Positions 15,627 to 23,062 of a stretch of 36,307 nt of DNA are shown in pieces (position 1 is the first letter of the stretch; every line of letters starts with the position of its first letter). The notes beneath the pieces were generated by a model. That model was given only the letters and a program-made list of their open reading frames with translations, did not search any database and had not been told where the DNA came from. Where the stretch lies: NCBI GenBank assembly GCA_028716845.1, contig JAQUPF010000019.1:1-36307 (forward strand), read 5' to 3'. Source of the DNA: a bacterium. Its GTDB lineage: Bacteria > Auribacterota > Tritonobacteria > UBA1439. A program made the position numbers and the translations under genes.

Positions 15627-16331
15627 ATGGAACGTCGGAAGGCGATCGCCTGGGCGGTCCACGCCTACACGGCGCTCGGCGCCGCCGCGGGCCTCCTCGC
15701 CCTCCACGCCTTCCTGGACGGGAGCGCGCGGCGGGCGTTCGGCCTCCTCGCCGCGGCGCTCCTCATCGACTCGACGGACGGGGCGCTCGCCCGCCGGTTC
15801 CGCGTCGCCGAGGTCCTCCCCCGGTTCGACGGCAGGCGGCTCGACGACATCGTCGACTACTGCGCCTACGTCTTCGTCCCGGCGGTCATCCTCGCCGCCG
15901 GCGGCCTCCTGCCCGACGGCGCGTGGGGATGGGCCTGCGTCCCCGCCCTCGCGAGCGCGTACGGCTTCTGCCGGGAGGACGCCAAGACCGCCGACGGCTT
16001 CTTCACCGGCTTCCCGAGCTATTGGAACATCGTCGTCCTCCACCTCTGGCTCCTCCGCTGGCCGGCGGCCGTCAACCTCGCCGTGGTCCTCCTCCTCTCC
16101 GCCCTCGTTTTCTGGCCGGTTCGCTACATCGACCCGTTCAAGACGGTCCCGCTCCGCCGGCTCACCGTCCCGCTCACGATCGCATGGGCCGCCGCGGGGA
16201 TCGTCCTCATCGCCACGATGCGGCGGCCGAACCCGCTCCTCCTCCGCGCCTCGCTCCTCTACTGCGCGTACTACCTCATCGCGTCGTTCGGGATCCACTT
16301 CGGCGGGGCGGGTCGCGCCGGCGCGCGGTGA
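15627..16331 (+). CDS. pcs: Phosphatidylcholine synthase (CDP-alcohol phosphatidyltransferase, Pcs type)
   Basis: A 234-residue integral membrane protein. The CDP-alcohol phosphotransferase signature is complete: D51-G-x-x-A55-R56, then G69-x3-D73-x3-D77. The 12-residue gap between AR and G, and the segment RVAEVLPRFDGRRLDDIVDY, are characteristic of Pcs, which joins free choline to CDP-diacylglycerol and releases CMP. Further hydrophobic segments follow to the C-terminus, consistent with several membrane helices. A related phosphatidylserine or other head-group activity cannot be excluded from sequence alone. It converges on a CHT1-like choline symporter with 12 bases between stop codons, which strongly supports choline as substrate. 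The mRNA appears leaderless. Confidence 0.87.
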   Translation: MERRKAIAWAVHAYTALGAAAGLLALHAFLDGSARRAFGLLAAALLIDSTDGALARRFRVAEVLPRFDGRRLDDIVDYCAYVFVPAVILAAGGLLPDGAWGWACVPALASAYGFCREDAKTADGFFTGFPSYWNIVVLHLWLLRWPAAVNLAVVLLLSALVFWPVRYIDPFKTVPLRRLTVPLTIAWAAAGIVLIATMRRPNPLLLRASLLYCAYYLIASFGIHFGGAGRAGAR

Positions 16332-16343
16332 CGGGGCGGCGGT

Positions 16344-17870
16344 TCAGGCCGCCGCGCTCCCGAGGGGACGCGGGGGAAAGCGGCGGGCGGTGAGGCGGGA
16401 GACGACGACGATCGCCGCGAGGCCGCACAGCATCGCGAGCGTCTTGAACGGGAAGAGCGTCCCCGTCTCCGGCTCCCACCACGGGTACGGGATGAGCCGG
16501 GGGATGCCGAGGAGCGGGTCGCCGCCCCCGAAGCGGAGCGACGCAGAGACGGCGATGCCGGCGACGGCGCCGGGCGTGTTGGCGCGCCGCATGAAGAGCG
16601 CCGCCACGAGCTGCGGGAAGAGGATGACGTACACCGCGTCGCTGCAGAGGTACCAGAGGGCCTGCACGCTCCGCACCCGCAGGGCGATGACGGTCGCCGC
16701 GACCCCGACGGCGACCGTGCAGAGCCGGAGGCAGACGCGGAGCGAGCGGTCGCCGGCGCGCGGGCGGATGATCCCGCGGTACCAGTTCCAGGTGAACATC
16801 GACGAGGCCGAGAGGACCGACGAGTCCACGGACGACATGACCGCCGCGGCGACCGCGCCGAGGCCGAGCATGCCGACCCAGTACGGCGTGCAGTAGCGCA
16901 GGACGTAGGGGAGGATCATGGCCGGGTACTCCACGTCGAGGCCCAGCTCCCGCCACGGGACGACGCTGCCGATAACGCCGATGACGATCGGCGGCACGGC
17001 CATGAGCGCGCAGAGGAGGCCGGCCCAGATCGAGAAGCGGGCCGCGACGCGCTCGTTCCGCGCCGCGAGCACCCGCTGGAAGTAGACGTTCCAGGGGATG
17101 CCGCCGAGCATGAGGAGGAAGGTCCAGTCCCACCAGTTGAGGACGAGCGGCACCGTCCACGGCGGGTGCGCCGCGACGTCGCGGAGCGGCGGCAGGAACG
17201 AGGTGAGCGAGCCGCCCGCATCCCGGAACTGCGCCGCGACCGCGGCGAATCCCCCCGCCCGCGCCGCCGCGAACGGGATCGCCGCCAGGAGCCCCGCGAG
17301 GATGAAGGCGAGCTGGAGCACGTCCGTGTAGGCGACCGACCAGAGGCCGCCCACCGCCGTGTAGCCGACGGCCACGGCCGCGGAGATGACGATCGCGGTC
17401 GAGAGGTCGATGTTGAGGATGGTGCCGAACGTCGTCCCGAGGGCCGTGAGGATCGCCGCGCTCCAGAACACCTCCCCCGCGAGCGCCGGAAAGAAGAGCG
17501 CGCCCGCGACGCCTCTCCCGAACCGCCGCTCGAACGGGTCGATGAGCGTCGTGAACCCCATCCGCCGCATGGTGCGCGCGAAGAAGAGCCCGCCGAGGAT
17601 GAGGCTCGCGGCGTAGCAGAGGCCCGCCTGGGCCCCCCACGTCATCCCGTTGCGGTAGACGTTCTCCGCCGTGCCGTTCACGTAGCCGCCGCAGACCCAG
17701 GTGGCGGTCATCGTCAGGAGGGCGATCCAGAGCGGGATGTTCCTGCCGGCGAGGAGGAGGTCGGCGGGGGCGCCGGTGTCGCGCCGCTTCGGGAACCAGA
17801 TCCCGACGAAGAAGATGAGGGCGTAGAACGCCCCCATGCAGGCGAGGCCGCCCCAGTGGATTCCGGTCAT
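16344..17870 (-). CDS. CHT1-like sodium/choline symporter (SSF family)
   Basis: A 508-residue polytopic protein of the sodium:solute symporter family, most like the high-affinity choline transporter CHT1 (SLC5A7) of animals over its whole length. Shared blocks include TWVCGGYVNGTAE, SLILGGLFFA, GGIPWNVYFQRVL, GLGAVAAAVMSSVDSSVLSASSMF and LWYLCSD. The five aromatic residues that form the choline cage in human CHT1 (W62, Y91, W141, W254, W406) correspond here to W58, Y86, W136, W260 and W406. It should import choline with sodium across the inner membrane. Its gene faces the phosphatidylcholine synthase gene, and 55 bases separate it from yjjX upstream on the same strand, so it may end that long transcript or have its own promoter. 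Other quaternary-amine substrates are possible but less likely. Confidence 0.88.
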   Translation of the reverse strand: MTGIHWGGLACMGAFYALIFFVGIWFPKRRDTGAPADLLLAGRNIPLWIALLTMTATWVCGGYVNGTAENVYRNGMTWGAQAGLCYAASLILGGLFFARTMRRMGFTTLIDPFERRFGRGVAGALFFPALAGEVFWSAAILTALGTTFGTILNIDLSTAIVISAAVAVGYTAVGGLWSVAYTDVLQLAFILAGLLAAIPFAAARAGGFAAVAAQFRDAGGSLTSFLPPLRDVAAHPPWTVPLVLNWWDWTFLLMLGGIPWNVYFQRVLAARNERVAARFSIWAGLLCALMAVPPIVIGVIGSVVPWRELGLDVEYPAMILPYVLRYCTPYWVGMLGLGAVAAAVMSSVDSSVLSASSMFTWNWYRGIIRPRAGDRSLRVCLRLCTVAVGVAATVIALRVRSVQALWYLCSDAVYVILFPQLVAALFMRRANTPGAVAGIAVSASLRFGGGDPLLGIPRLIPYPWWEPETGTLFPFKTLAMLCGLAAIVVVSRLTARRFPPRPLGSAAA

Positions 17871-17925
17871 TCGGAAGAACGCCTCTCCGATCAGCCGCGG
17901 CCGCCGAGGGACGGCCCCCGGCGCG

Positions 17926-18477
17926 TCAGCGCGCCTCGCCGGCGTACAGCTTCCCGTTCACGACGGGGGCGAAGGCGCAGTAGAGCGCGAGCTTGAAGCT
18001 CTGGAGGCGCGTGATGCGGTTCCCCGTCAGGACGCCGAACGCCCCCTGCTTCGATCGCACGTCCTCGACCCCCGTCATCTCCTCCATCAAGTGGGCGAGC
18101 TCGCGCCCCCCCCGCACCTTCTCCATGACGGAGGCCGGGAGGGGGAGGCCCGGCGTCGCCCCGATGAAGGTCCTCGTCCCGTCGAAGACGGCGACCCATC
18201 CCTTCAGGATCGGTCCGTGGGGGGTCTGGGCCACGCCGCCCTCGAGGCCGACGCCGAAATCGGCCCCCCCCTCGCCGAACGCCCCGGCCGCCCGCCTCGC
18301 CGCCCCCTCGATGATCTCGTCGTCCGTCGCGGGGGTGTGGGAGACGCCGGAGTCCGTCCGGAACGGCCGGACCGTCGCGCCGCCGAAGAGCTCCCGGCAC
18401 GCCTCCTCGACCGCGCGGCGCTTGATCCTGTTGAGCGACCCCACGTTGACGACGACCCTCTCCACCGTTTCCCTCAC
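17926..18477 (-). CDS. yjjX: Inosine/xanthosine triphosphatase, YjjX family
   Basis: A 183-residue house-cleaning enzyme that hydrolyses non-canonical purine NTPs such as ITP and XTP to the diphosphates. The family's N-terminal pattern VVVNVGSLNRIKRRAVEEA is present, followed by SGVSHTPATDDEIIEGA, the DFGVGLEGGV motif and the C-terminal SKQGAFGVLTGNRITR. Length is typical. The start is GTG 18477, whose bases form GTGA with the stop of the aspartate kinase gene: a 4-nt overlap indicating translational coupling. A longer reading frame upstream lies entirely inside the kinase gene and is not coding. Confidence 0.88.
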   Translation of the reverse strand: MRETVERVVVNVGSLNRIKRRAVEEACRELFGGATVRPFRTDSGVSHTPATDDEIIEGAARRAAGAFGEGGADFGVGLEGGVAQTPHGPILKGWVAVFDGTRTFIGATPGLPLPASVMEKVRGGRELAHLMEEMTGVEDVRSKQGAFGVLTGNRITRLQSFKLALYCAFAPVVNGKLYAGEAR

Positions 18478-19814
18478 CGTCCCCTCTCGAGGAACGCCCG
18501 GTGCAGGAGGCGCACCACGGCGTCCGCGTCCTGGTTCCGCACGAGGAAGCTGATGTTCATCGCCGAGCTCGCCTGCGAGATCATCTCCACGTTGATGCCG
18601 CGCCGTCCCACGGCCCCGAACACCTTCGCGGCGATGTTCGGCGTGTCGCCGATCCCGTCGCCGACGACGCACACGATCGCGCGCCCGTCGATCGTCCCCG
18701 CCGTGCAGATCTTCCCGAGGTCGCCGATGATCCTCCCGAGGCGCGGCGCGGCGACGCCGTCCACCGTCACCGACACGCTCACCTCGGAGGTCGCGATGAG
18801 GTCCACGGGGACCGCGTGGTGCCTGAACACCTCGAAGATCCGCGCGAGGAAGCCGTGCGCGTCGAGCATCCGCGTCGAGCGGAGATTGATGAGGATGTTG
18901 TTCTTCTTGCAGGCGATGGCCCGCACGAGGCGGCGCGGCCGGGCCGCCCGCCGGACGACGAGGGTGCCCGCGGAGGCGGGCCGGAAGGTGTTGAGGATCC
19001 GCACCGGGATGTCGCGCTCCACCGCCGGCTCGATCGTGCGGGGGTGGAGGACCTTCGCGCCGAAGTAGGCGAGTTCCGCCGCCTCCGTGAAGCTCAGCCG
19101 CCGGATCGTCCGCGCCGCCGGGACGACGCGGGGGTCCGCGGTCATGATCCCGGTGACGTCGGTCCAGATCTGGATCTCGTCGGCCTCCATGCCCCGGCCG
19201 ATGATCGCCGCGGTGAAGTCGCTCCCCCCCCTGCCGAGCGTGGTGATGTCCCCGCGCGCGTTCTTCGCGATGAAGCCGGTGACGACCGGCACCGCCCTCG
19301 CCCGCCCGAGCCTCGCCCGGACCGCCCGGTAGGTCCGCGGCAGCGGGCTCGCGTTCCCGTGCTCGTCGCCGGTGACGATCCCCGCCTCCCAGCCGGTGAA
19401 CGGCCGGCTCGGAACGCCGCGCGCGGCGAGGCGGGCGCTCACGATCCTGGCGGAGGCGCGCTCGCCGAAGCTCGCCACGCAGTCGAGCGATCGCGGGGTA
19501 AGCTCGCCGAGGTAGTAGATGCCGTGGAGGACCTCCTTCAGCTGGACGCGCTCCCGCTCGATGAGCCGCTCCGGGAGGCCGAGATCCCGCAGGATGGCGG
19601 CGTGGACGGCGCAGAACCGCTCGTAGAGCCGTATCCCCTCCCGCGAGCGCTCCCTCGCCTTTTGGGCCGCCTCGAGGAGCAGGTTGGTGATCCCCCCGAC
19701 CGCCGAGACGACGACGACCGGATCGCGCCGCCGCCTGTCGGCGACGATCGCGCACACGCGCTCGATCGCGCGGGCGTCCCCCACGGACGTGCCGCCGAAC
19801 TTCATGACGATCAT
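18474..19814 (-). CDS. lysC: Aspartate kinase
   Basis: A 446-residue monofunctional enzyme that phosphorylates aspartate with ATP, the first step towards lysine, threonine and methionine. The N-terminal VMKFGGTSVGD nucleotide-binding motif, VVVVSAVGG, the SFGERASARI segment and GRGGSDFTA are all present in order. Two ACT regulatory domains follow from about residue 300 (NILINLRSTRMLDAHGFLARIF and later GRAIVCVVGDGIGDTPNIAAKVF), so feedback inhibition by lysine or threonine is expected. It is not fused to homoserine dehydrogenase. It sits 28 bases downstream of the muiA-like gene and overlaps yjjX by 4 bases. threonine synthase of the same pathway is in the window at 771-2114. Confidence 0.95.
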   Translation of the reverse strand: MIVMKFGGTSVGDARAIERVCAIVADRRRRDPVVVVSAVGGITNLLLEAAQKARERSREGIRLYERFCAVHAAILRDLGLPERLIERERVQLKEVLHGIYYLGELTPRSLDCVASFGERASARIVSARLAARGVPSRPFTGWEAGIVTGDEHGNASPLPRTYRAVRARLGRARAVPVVTGFIAKNARGDITTLGRGGSDFTAAIIGRGMEADEIQIWTDVTGIMTADPRVVPAARTIRRLSFTEAAELAYFGAKVLHPRTIEPAVERDIPVRILNTFRPASAGTLVVRRAARPRRLVRAIACKKNNILINLRSTRMLDAHGFLARIFEVFRHHAVPVDLIATSEVSVSVTVDGVAAPRLGRIIGDLGKICTAGTIDGRAIVCVVGDGIGDTPNIAAKVFGAVGRRGINVEMISQASSAMNISFLVRNQDADAVVRLLHRAFLERGR

Positions 19815-19842
19815 GACGATCCTCCCGTCAGCCGGGGCCCGG

Positions 19843-21471
19843 TCAGTCGAGCCCCTCGATCTCCCGGTCCTTCGGCCAGGAGACGCTGAAGCCGAACTCG
19901 ATCTTCGCCGCCTCCCTCGGGGCGAGGTCGAGCACCCAGGCGAGGACGCCGGGACGCTCCCGCTCCTCCAGCGTCACCGGGGCGGGCGAGGCCCCCTCGA
20001 GCCGCACCGCGATGTCCGGATGGCGCGAGACCGGGATCTGGTCGAGCACCGTGACCTTCGCCGCCCGGTCGGCGTGGTTCTCCACCTCGATCCGGTACCG
20101 GAAGCTCCGCCGGCCCGTCCGCCGCCGGACGAGGGACCGGTCCGCCTCCTCCTCGAGGAGCCGCCGCCGGACGGTCACCGCGTCGTCCACGCCGAGCGGG
20201 AGATCGAACGTCTCCCCCGGGGCCACGTGATCGATGGACGAGGAGCCGATGAAGTCGGGGCCGGCGAAGATATTGACCGCGCCCGCAAGGAGCGGATACG
20301 CCGCCCGGTTCTCCACCTTCGCCGTGCGGTAGGCGTGCGCCGCGAGCCTCGGAACGGCGAGGTCCTCGAAGGCGGCGGGCATGTCGAGGGAGGCGATCGT
20401 CGTCCGGCGGAGGGAGTTGTCTCCCGGCACGGTCTCCCGCCTCCCGATCCTGAAGACGACGGCGTCCCCCCGCCGCACGGCGTCCGCGACGGCGATCCCC
20501 GCCTCCTCCTCCGGCCCGCCGACGGCCTGATCGACCTCCATGAGGGGCGCCATCGCCGCCCGCCCGGCGGCGAGCGGACGGACGCGCGGGAAGTCCACGT
20601 ACCACGGCTCGATCTCCGGCGGCCGGCCGCCGATGGAGGGCCGGGCGGTGGAGAGCTCGAGCTCGACATCGTTCCAGTCCTCGCCCGTGCCCTGCCGCAC
20701 CTGGCCGCCGTAGACGAGCGCCACGGTCCCGGCCGCGCGGTCGGCGCGGGCGTCGTAGACCGGCCGCCAGGAGGCCCCGGGGACCACGTAGGAGAGGTCG
20801 AGCGAGAGCCGGCCGGGGGAGGCCGCCTCGAGGGCGACCCGCACGTTCTTCCGTTCCCGCGGGAGCCTCGAGACGATCTGCTGGAGCCGCTTCCTCGCCG
20901 CCTCGATCTCCTTCCGCACCGCCCGCAGCTCCTCCCCGGCCCCGCGGAGCCTCGGCCGGAGCGCGTCCCCCTCCTCGCCCAGGAAGGCGACCACCTTCCC
21001 CCACCCCGCGGGGTCCGGCTCGCGCATGAGCATCTCGCGCGAGATCCCCTCGCCCGCGGACGACCCGATCGAGTCGATGAATTTCACCTGCATGTCGATC
21101 GTCCGGGCGCGGTCCTCGAGGGCGGTCGCCTTCCGCTCGAGCGCCTCGATCTCGTCCGTGAGGGCCCGCACCCGCTCGTCCGCCGGCTCGGCGAGATACT
21201 CGCGCTCCGCCTCGAGGCCGAGGATCGTCACCCCCGCCGCGCCCCGCCCCGAGGCGCGGAGCGAGTCGTCCACGAGGCCCGCCGGGAGGCCGTCGAACCG
21301 CACCGTCCGCTCCCCGGCCTCGAGCTCGATCTCGAGGCGGCGCGTCACGAGCGCCCTGTCCTCGTAGACGACGACCGAGACGACGGAGGAGGCGGCCCCG
21401 ACGGCATCCGCCCCCCGCGCCGCCGCCGGCGCCCAGAGGAGCGCGAGAATCCAGACGCGACTGGGGTTCAT
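19843..21471 (-). CDS. MuiA-like / DUF4139 domain exported protein
   Basis: A 542-residue protein with a signal peptide (MNPSRVWILALLWAPAAARG). The N-terminal part (VVSVVVYEDRALVTRRLEIELEAGERTVRFDGLP) matches the DUF4140 pattern, a coiled coil follows (about 95-185), and the C-terminal DUF4139 domain begins at LSYVVPGASWRPVYDARAD and runs through GQVRQGTGEDWNDVELELSTARP to the end. Proteins of this kind are called 'mucoidy inhibitor A family', named for a mucoidy phenotype; their biochemical role is unknown. It probably acts in the periplasm. Its ATG overlaps the TGA of the upstream DUF2062 gene as ATGA, so the two are translationally coupled. Confidence 0.85.
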   Translation of the reverse strand: MNPSRVWILALLWAPAAARGADAVGAASSVVSVVVYEDRALVTRRLEIELEAGERTVRFDGLPAGLVDDSLRASGRGAAGVTILGLEAEREYLAEPADERVRALTDEIEALERKATALEDRARTIDMQVKFIDSIGSSAGEGISREMLMREPDPAGWGKVVAFLGEEGDALRPRLRGAGEELRAVRKEIEAARKRLQQIVSRLPRERKNVRVALEAASPGRLSLDLSYVVPGASWRPVYDARADRAAGTVALVYGGQVRQGTGEDWNDVELELSTARPSIGGRPPEIEPWYVDFPRVRPLAAGRAAMAPLMEVDQAVGGPEEEAGIAVADAVRRGDAVVFRIGRRETVPGDNSLRRTTIASLDMPAAFEDLAVPRLAAHAYRTAKVENRAAYPLLAGAVNIFAGPDFIGSSSIDHVAPGETFDLPLGVDDAVTVRRRLLEEEADRSLVRRRTGRRSFRYRIEVENHADRAAKVTVLDQIPVSRHPDIAVRLEGASPAPVTLEERERPGVLAWVLDLAPREAAKIEFGFSVSWPKDREIEGLD

Positions 21472-21968
21472 GTATTCCTCCCTTCCAGCCGGCCGCCGCC
21501 AGCGGCCGGCGACGGTTCCTCCACCGGATGCCGCTCCTTCCGCAGGAGGGCGAGGAGCGCCCGGGCGACGGCGTAGGTCGCGAGGGCGGCCGCCGCGCCC
21601 GCGACGACGCTCCCGAGGAGGAGCATGGGAAAGAGCTCGCGGACCAGCCGGGCGAGGTGCGGCAGCCCCCCCTCGCGGAGCTCCCCGAGGCCGAGGGCCG
21701 GGTAATCGCCCGGCAGCAGGAGGCGGCCGACGCGGTAGTCGATGTAGAGGACGAGCGGGTAGAGCCAGGAGAACTGGACGCCGAGGAAGACGGCGGCCCT
21801 GTTCAGGTTCCGGAACACGGCGACGATGGCGGCGCAGGCGAGCAGCTGGGGGCCGTAGACGGGGAAGAAGCTCACGCAGACGCCGACGGCGAGCCCCAGG
21901 GCGATCTCGTGGTTCGAGGAGCCGGCCTGGAGGAGGCGCCGCAGCCGCTGCCGGAGACCGGACGTCAT
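21468..21968 (-). CDS. DUF2062 membrane protein
   Basis: A 166-residue protein starting MTSGLRQRLRRLLQ, a basic amphipathic N-terminus, followed by the DUF2062 core SSNHEIALGLAVGVCVSFFPVYGPQLLACAAIVAVFRNLNRAAVFLGV, then a second hydrophobic region near FPMLLLGSVVAGAAAALATYAVARALLAL. Two to three membrane helices are likely. The family is small, widely distributed and of unknown function; in other bacteria members sit near lipid and envelope genes. ATG 21968 overlaps the pfk TGA (ATGA), and its own TGA overlaps the next gene's ATG, so it is locked into the operon. Confidence 0.83.
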   Translation of the reverse strand: MTSGLRQRLRRLLQAGSSNHEIALGLAVGVCVSFFPVYGPQLLACAAIVAVFRNLNRAAVFLGVQFSWLYPLVLYIDYRVGRLLLPGDYPALGLGELREGGLPHLARLVRELFPMLLLGSVVAGAAAALATYAVARALLALLRKERHPVEEPSPAAGGGRLEGRNT

Positions 21969-23062
21969 GCGCCGAACGATGTCCCGACCGACCGCGCCGC
22001 CCGGATGAGCGGCGAACGTCTCGGGACCTTCCTGATCCTGCCGAGGACGCGGTTGAAGGGGGAGGAGGTCACCGTCCCGTTCCGGTACGCCGCCATGCGG
22101 TTGAACCGCCCCGCCGCCGCGAGGCGCACCGCCTCCTCCCCGAGCCGCGTGGCGAGGAGGCGGTCGACGGGCGTCGGCGTCCCGCCCCGCTGGAGGTGGC
22201 CGAGGACGGTGACGCGCGCCTCGAGGCCGGTCCCCTCCTCGATGCCGGCGGCGACCGCCTTCCCGATCCCGCCGAGCCGGACCGGGTCCGGGCTGTCGGC
22301 GACCGTCCGGTCGACGACCATCCCGCCGCCCTTCGGGTGCGCCCCCTCGGCGACGACGACGATGCTGAACCGCCTCCCGCGGCGAAACCGCCGCCGGACG
22401 ACGTCGCAGACGACGTCCATCCGGTACGGGATCTCCGGCAGGAGGATGACGTCCCCGCCGCCGGCGACGCCGCCGCAGAGCGCGATCCAGCCGGCGTACC
22501 GCCCCATGACCTCGATGACCATCACCCGGTGGTGGGACTCCGCGGTGGTGTGGAGGCGGTCGATCGCCTCCGCCACGACGGTCACCGCCGAGTGGAAGCC
22601 GATCGACACCTCCGTCTCGGGGAGGTCGTTGTCGATGGTCTTCGGGACCCCCACGCACGGCAGCCCCTTCCCGCCGAGCCGCCCCGCGATGGCGAGCGTC
22701 CCGTCGCCGCCGATGCAGACGAGGGCGCAAATGCCGCGCCGACGGGCGTTCAGGAGCGCCCGCCCCGAGAGGTCCTCGAAGGCGCCGGCCGGGGCGCCCC
22801 GGCGGCGGTACCGGAACGGGTCCGCCCGGTTCGTCGTGCCGAGGATGGTCCCGCCGAGCGTGAGGATGCCGGAGACGTCGTTGAAGGAAAGCATCCGGGC
22901 CTCCCCCTCGACGAGCCCCTCGAAGCCGTTCCGGAAGCCGACGACCCGCATCCCGTAGTCGGTGATCGCCGTCTTCGTCACCGCCCGGATCGCCGCGTTG
23001 AGCCCCGGGCAGTCGCCGCCGCCGGTGAGCACGCCGATCGCCCCCGCCCCCGCGCGCATCAT
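21965..23062 (-). CDS. pfkA: 6-phosphofructokinase (mixed ATP/PPi-type active site)
   Basis: A 365-residue phosphofructokinase converting fructose-6-P to fructose-1,6-bisphosphate. The GVLTGGGDCPGLNAAIR start, GGDGT (G121, at the position of E. coli G104) and PKTIDNDLP (catalytic D144) are clear. G121 favours ATP, but K141 replaces the Gly124 of E. coli, a residue otherwise seen in PPi-dependent enzymes. The Gly/Lys pair occurs in group III ATP-dependent enzymes of actinobacteria and trypanosomes, so ATP is the likelier donor. GRYAGWIALCGG and LGHLQRGGTPTPVDR complete the fold. Two ATG codons occur in tandem; the first overlaps the lon TGA as ATGA. Confidence 0.92.
   Translation of the reverse strand: MMRAGAGAIGVLTGGGDCPGLNAAIRAVTKTAITDYGMRVVGFRNGFEGLVEGEARMLSFNDVSGILTLGGTILGTTNRADPFRYRRRGAPAGAFEDLSGRALLNARRRGICALVCIGGDGTLAIAGRLGGKGLPCVGVPKTIDNDLPETEVSIGFHSAVTVVAEAIDRLHTTAESHHRVMVIEVMGRYAGWIALCGGVAGGGDVILLPEIPYRMDVVCDVVRRRFRRGRRFSIVVVAEGAHPKGGGMVVDRTVADSPDPVRLGGIGKAVAAGIEEGTGLEARVTVLGHLQRGGTPTPVDRLLATRLGEEAVRLAAAGRFNRMAAYRNGTVTSSPFNRVLGRIRKVPRRSPLIRAARSVGTSFGA

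Noticed and set aside
18478-19755. Upstream extension of the yjjX frame across the aspartate kinase gene
   Set aside because: The kinase motifs are in the other frame, and GTGA coupling gives a natural yjjX start.
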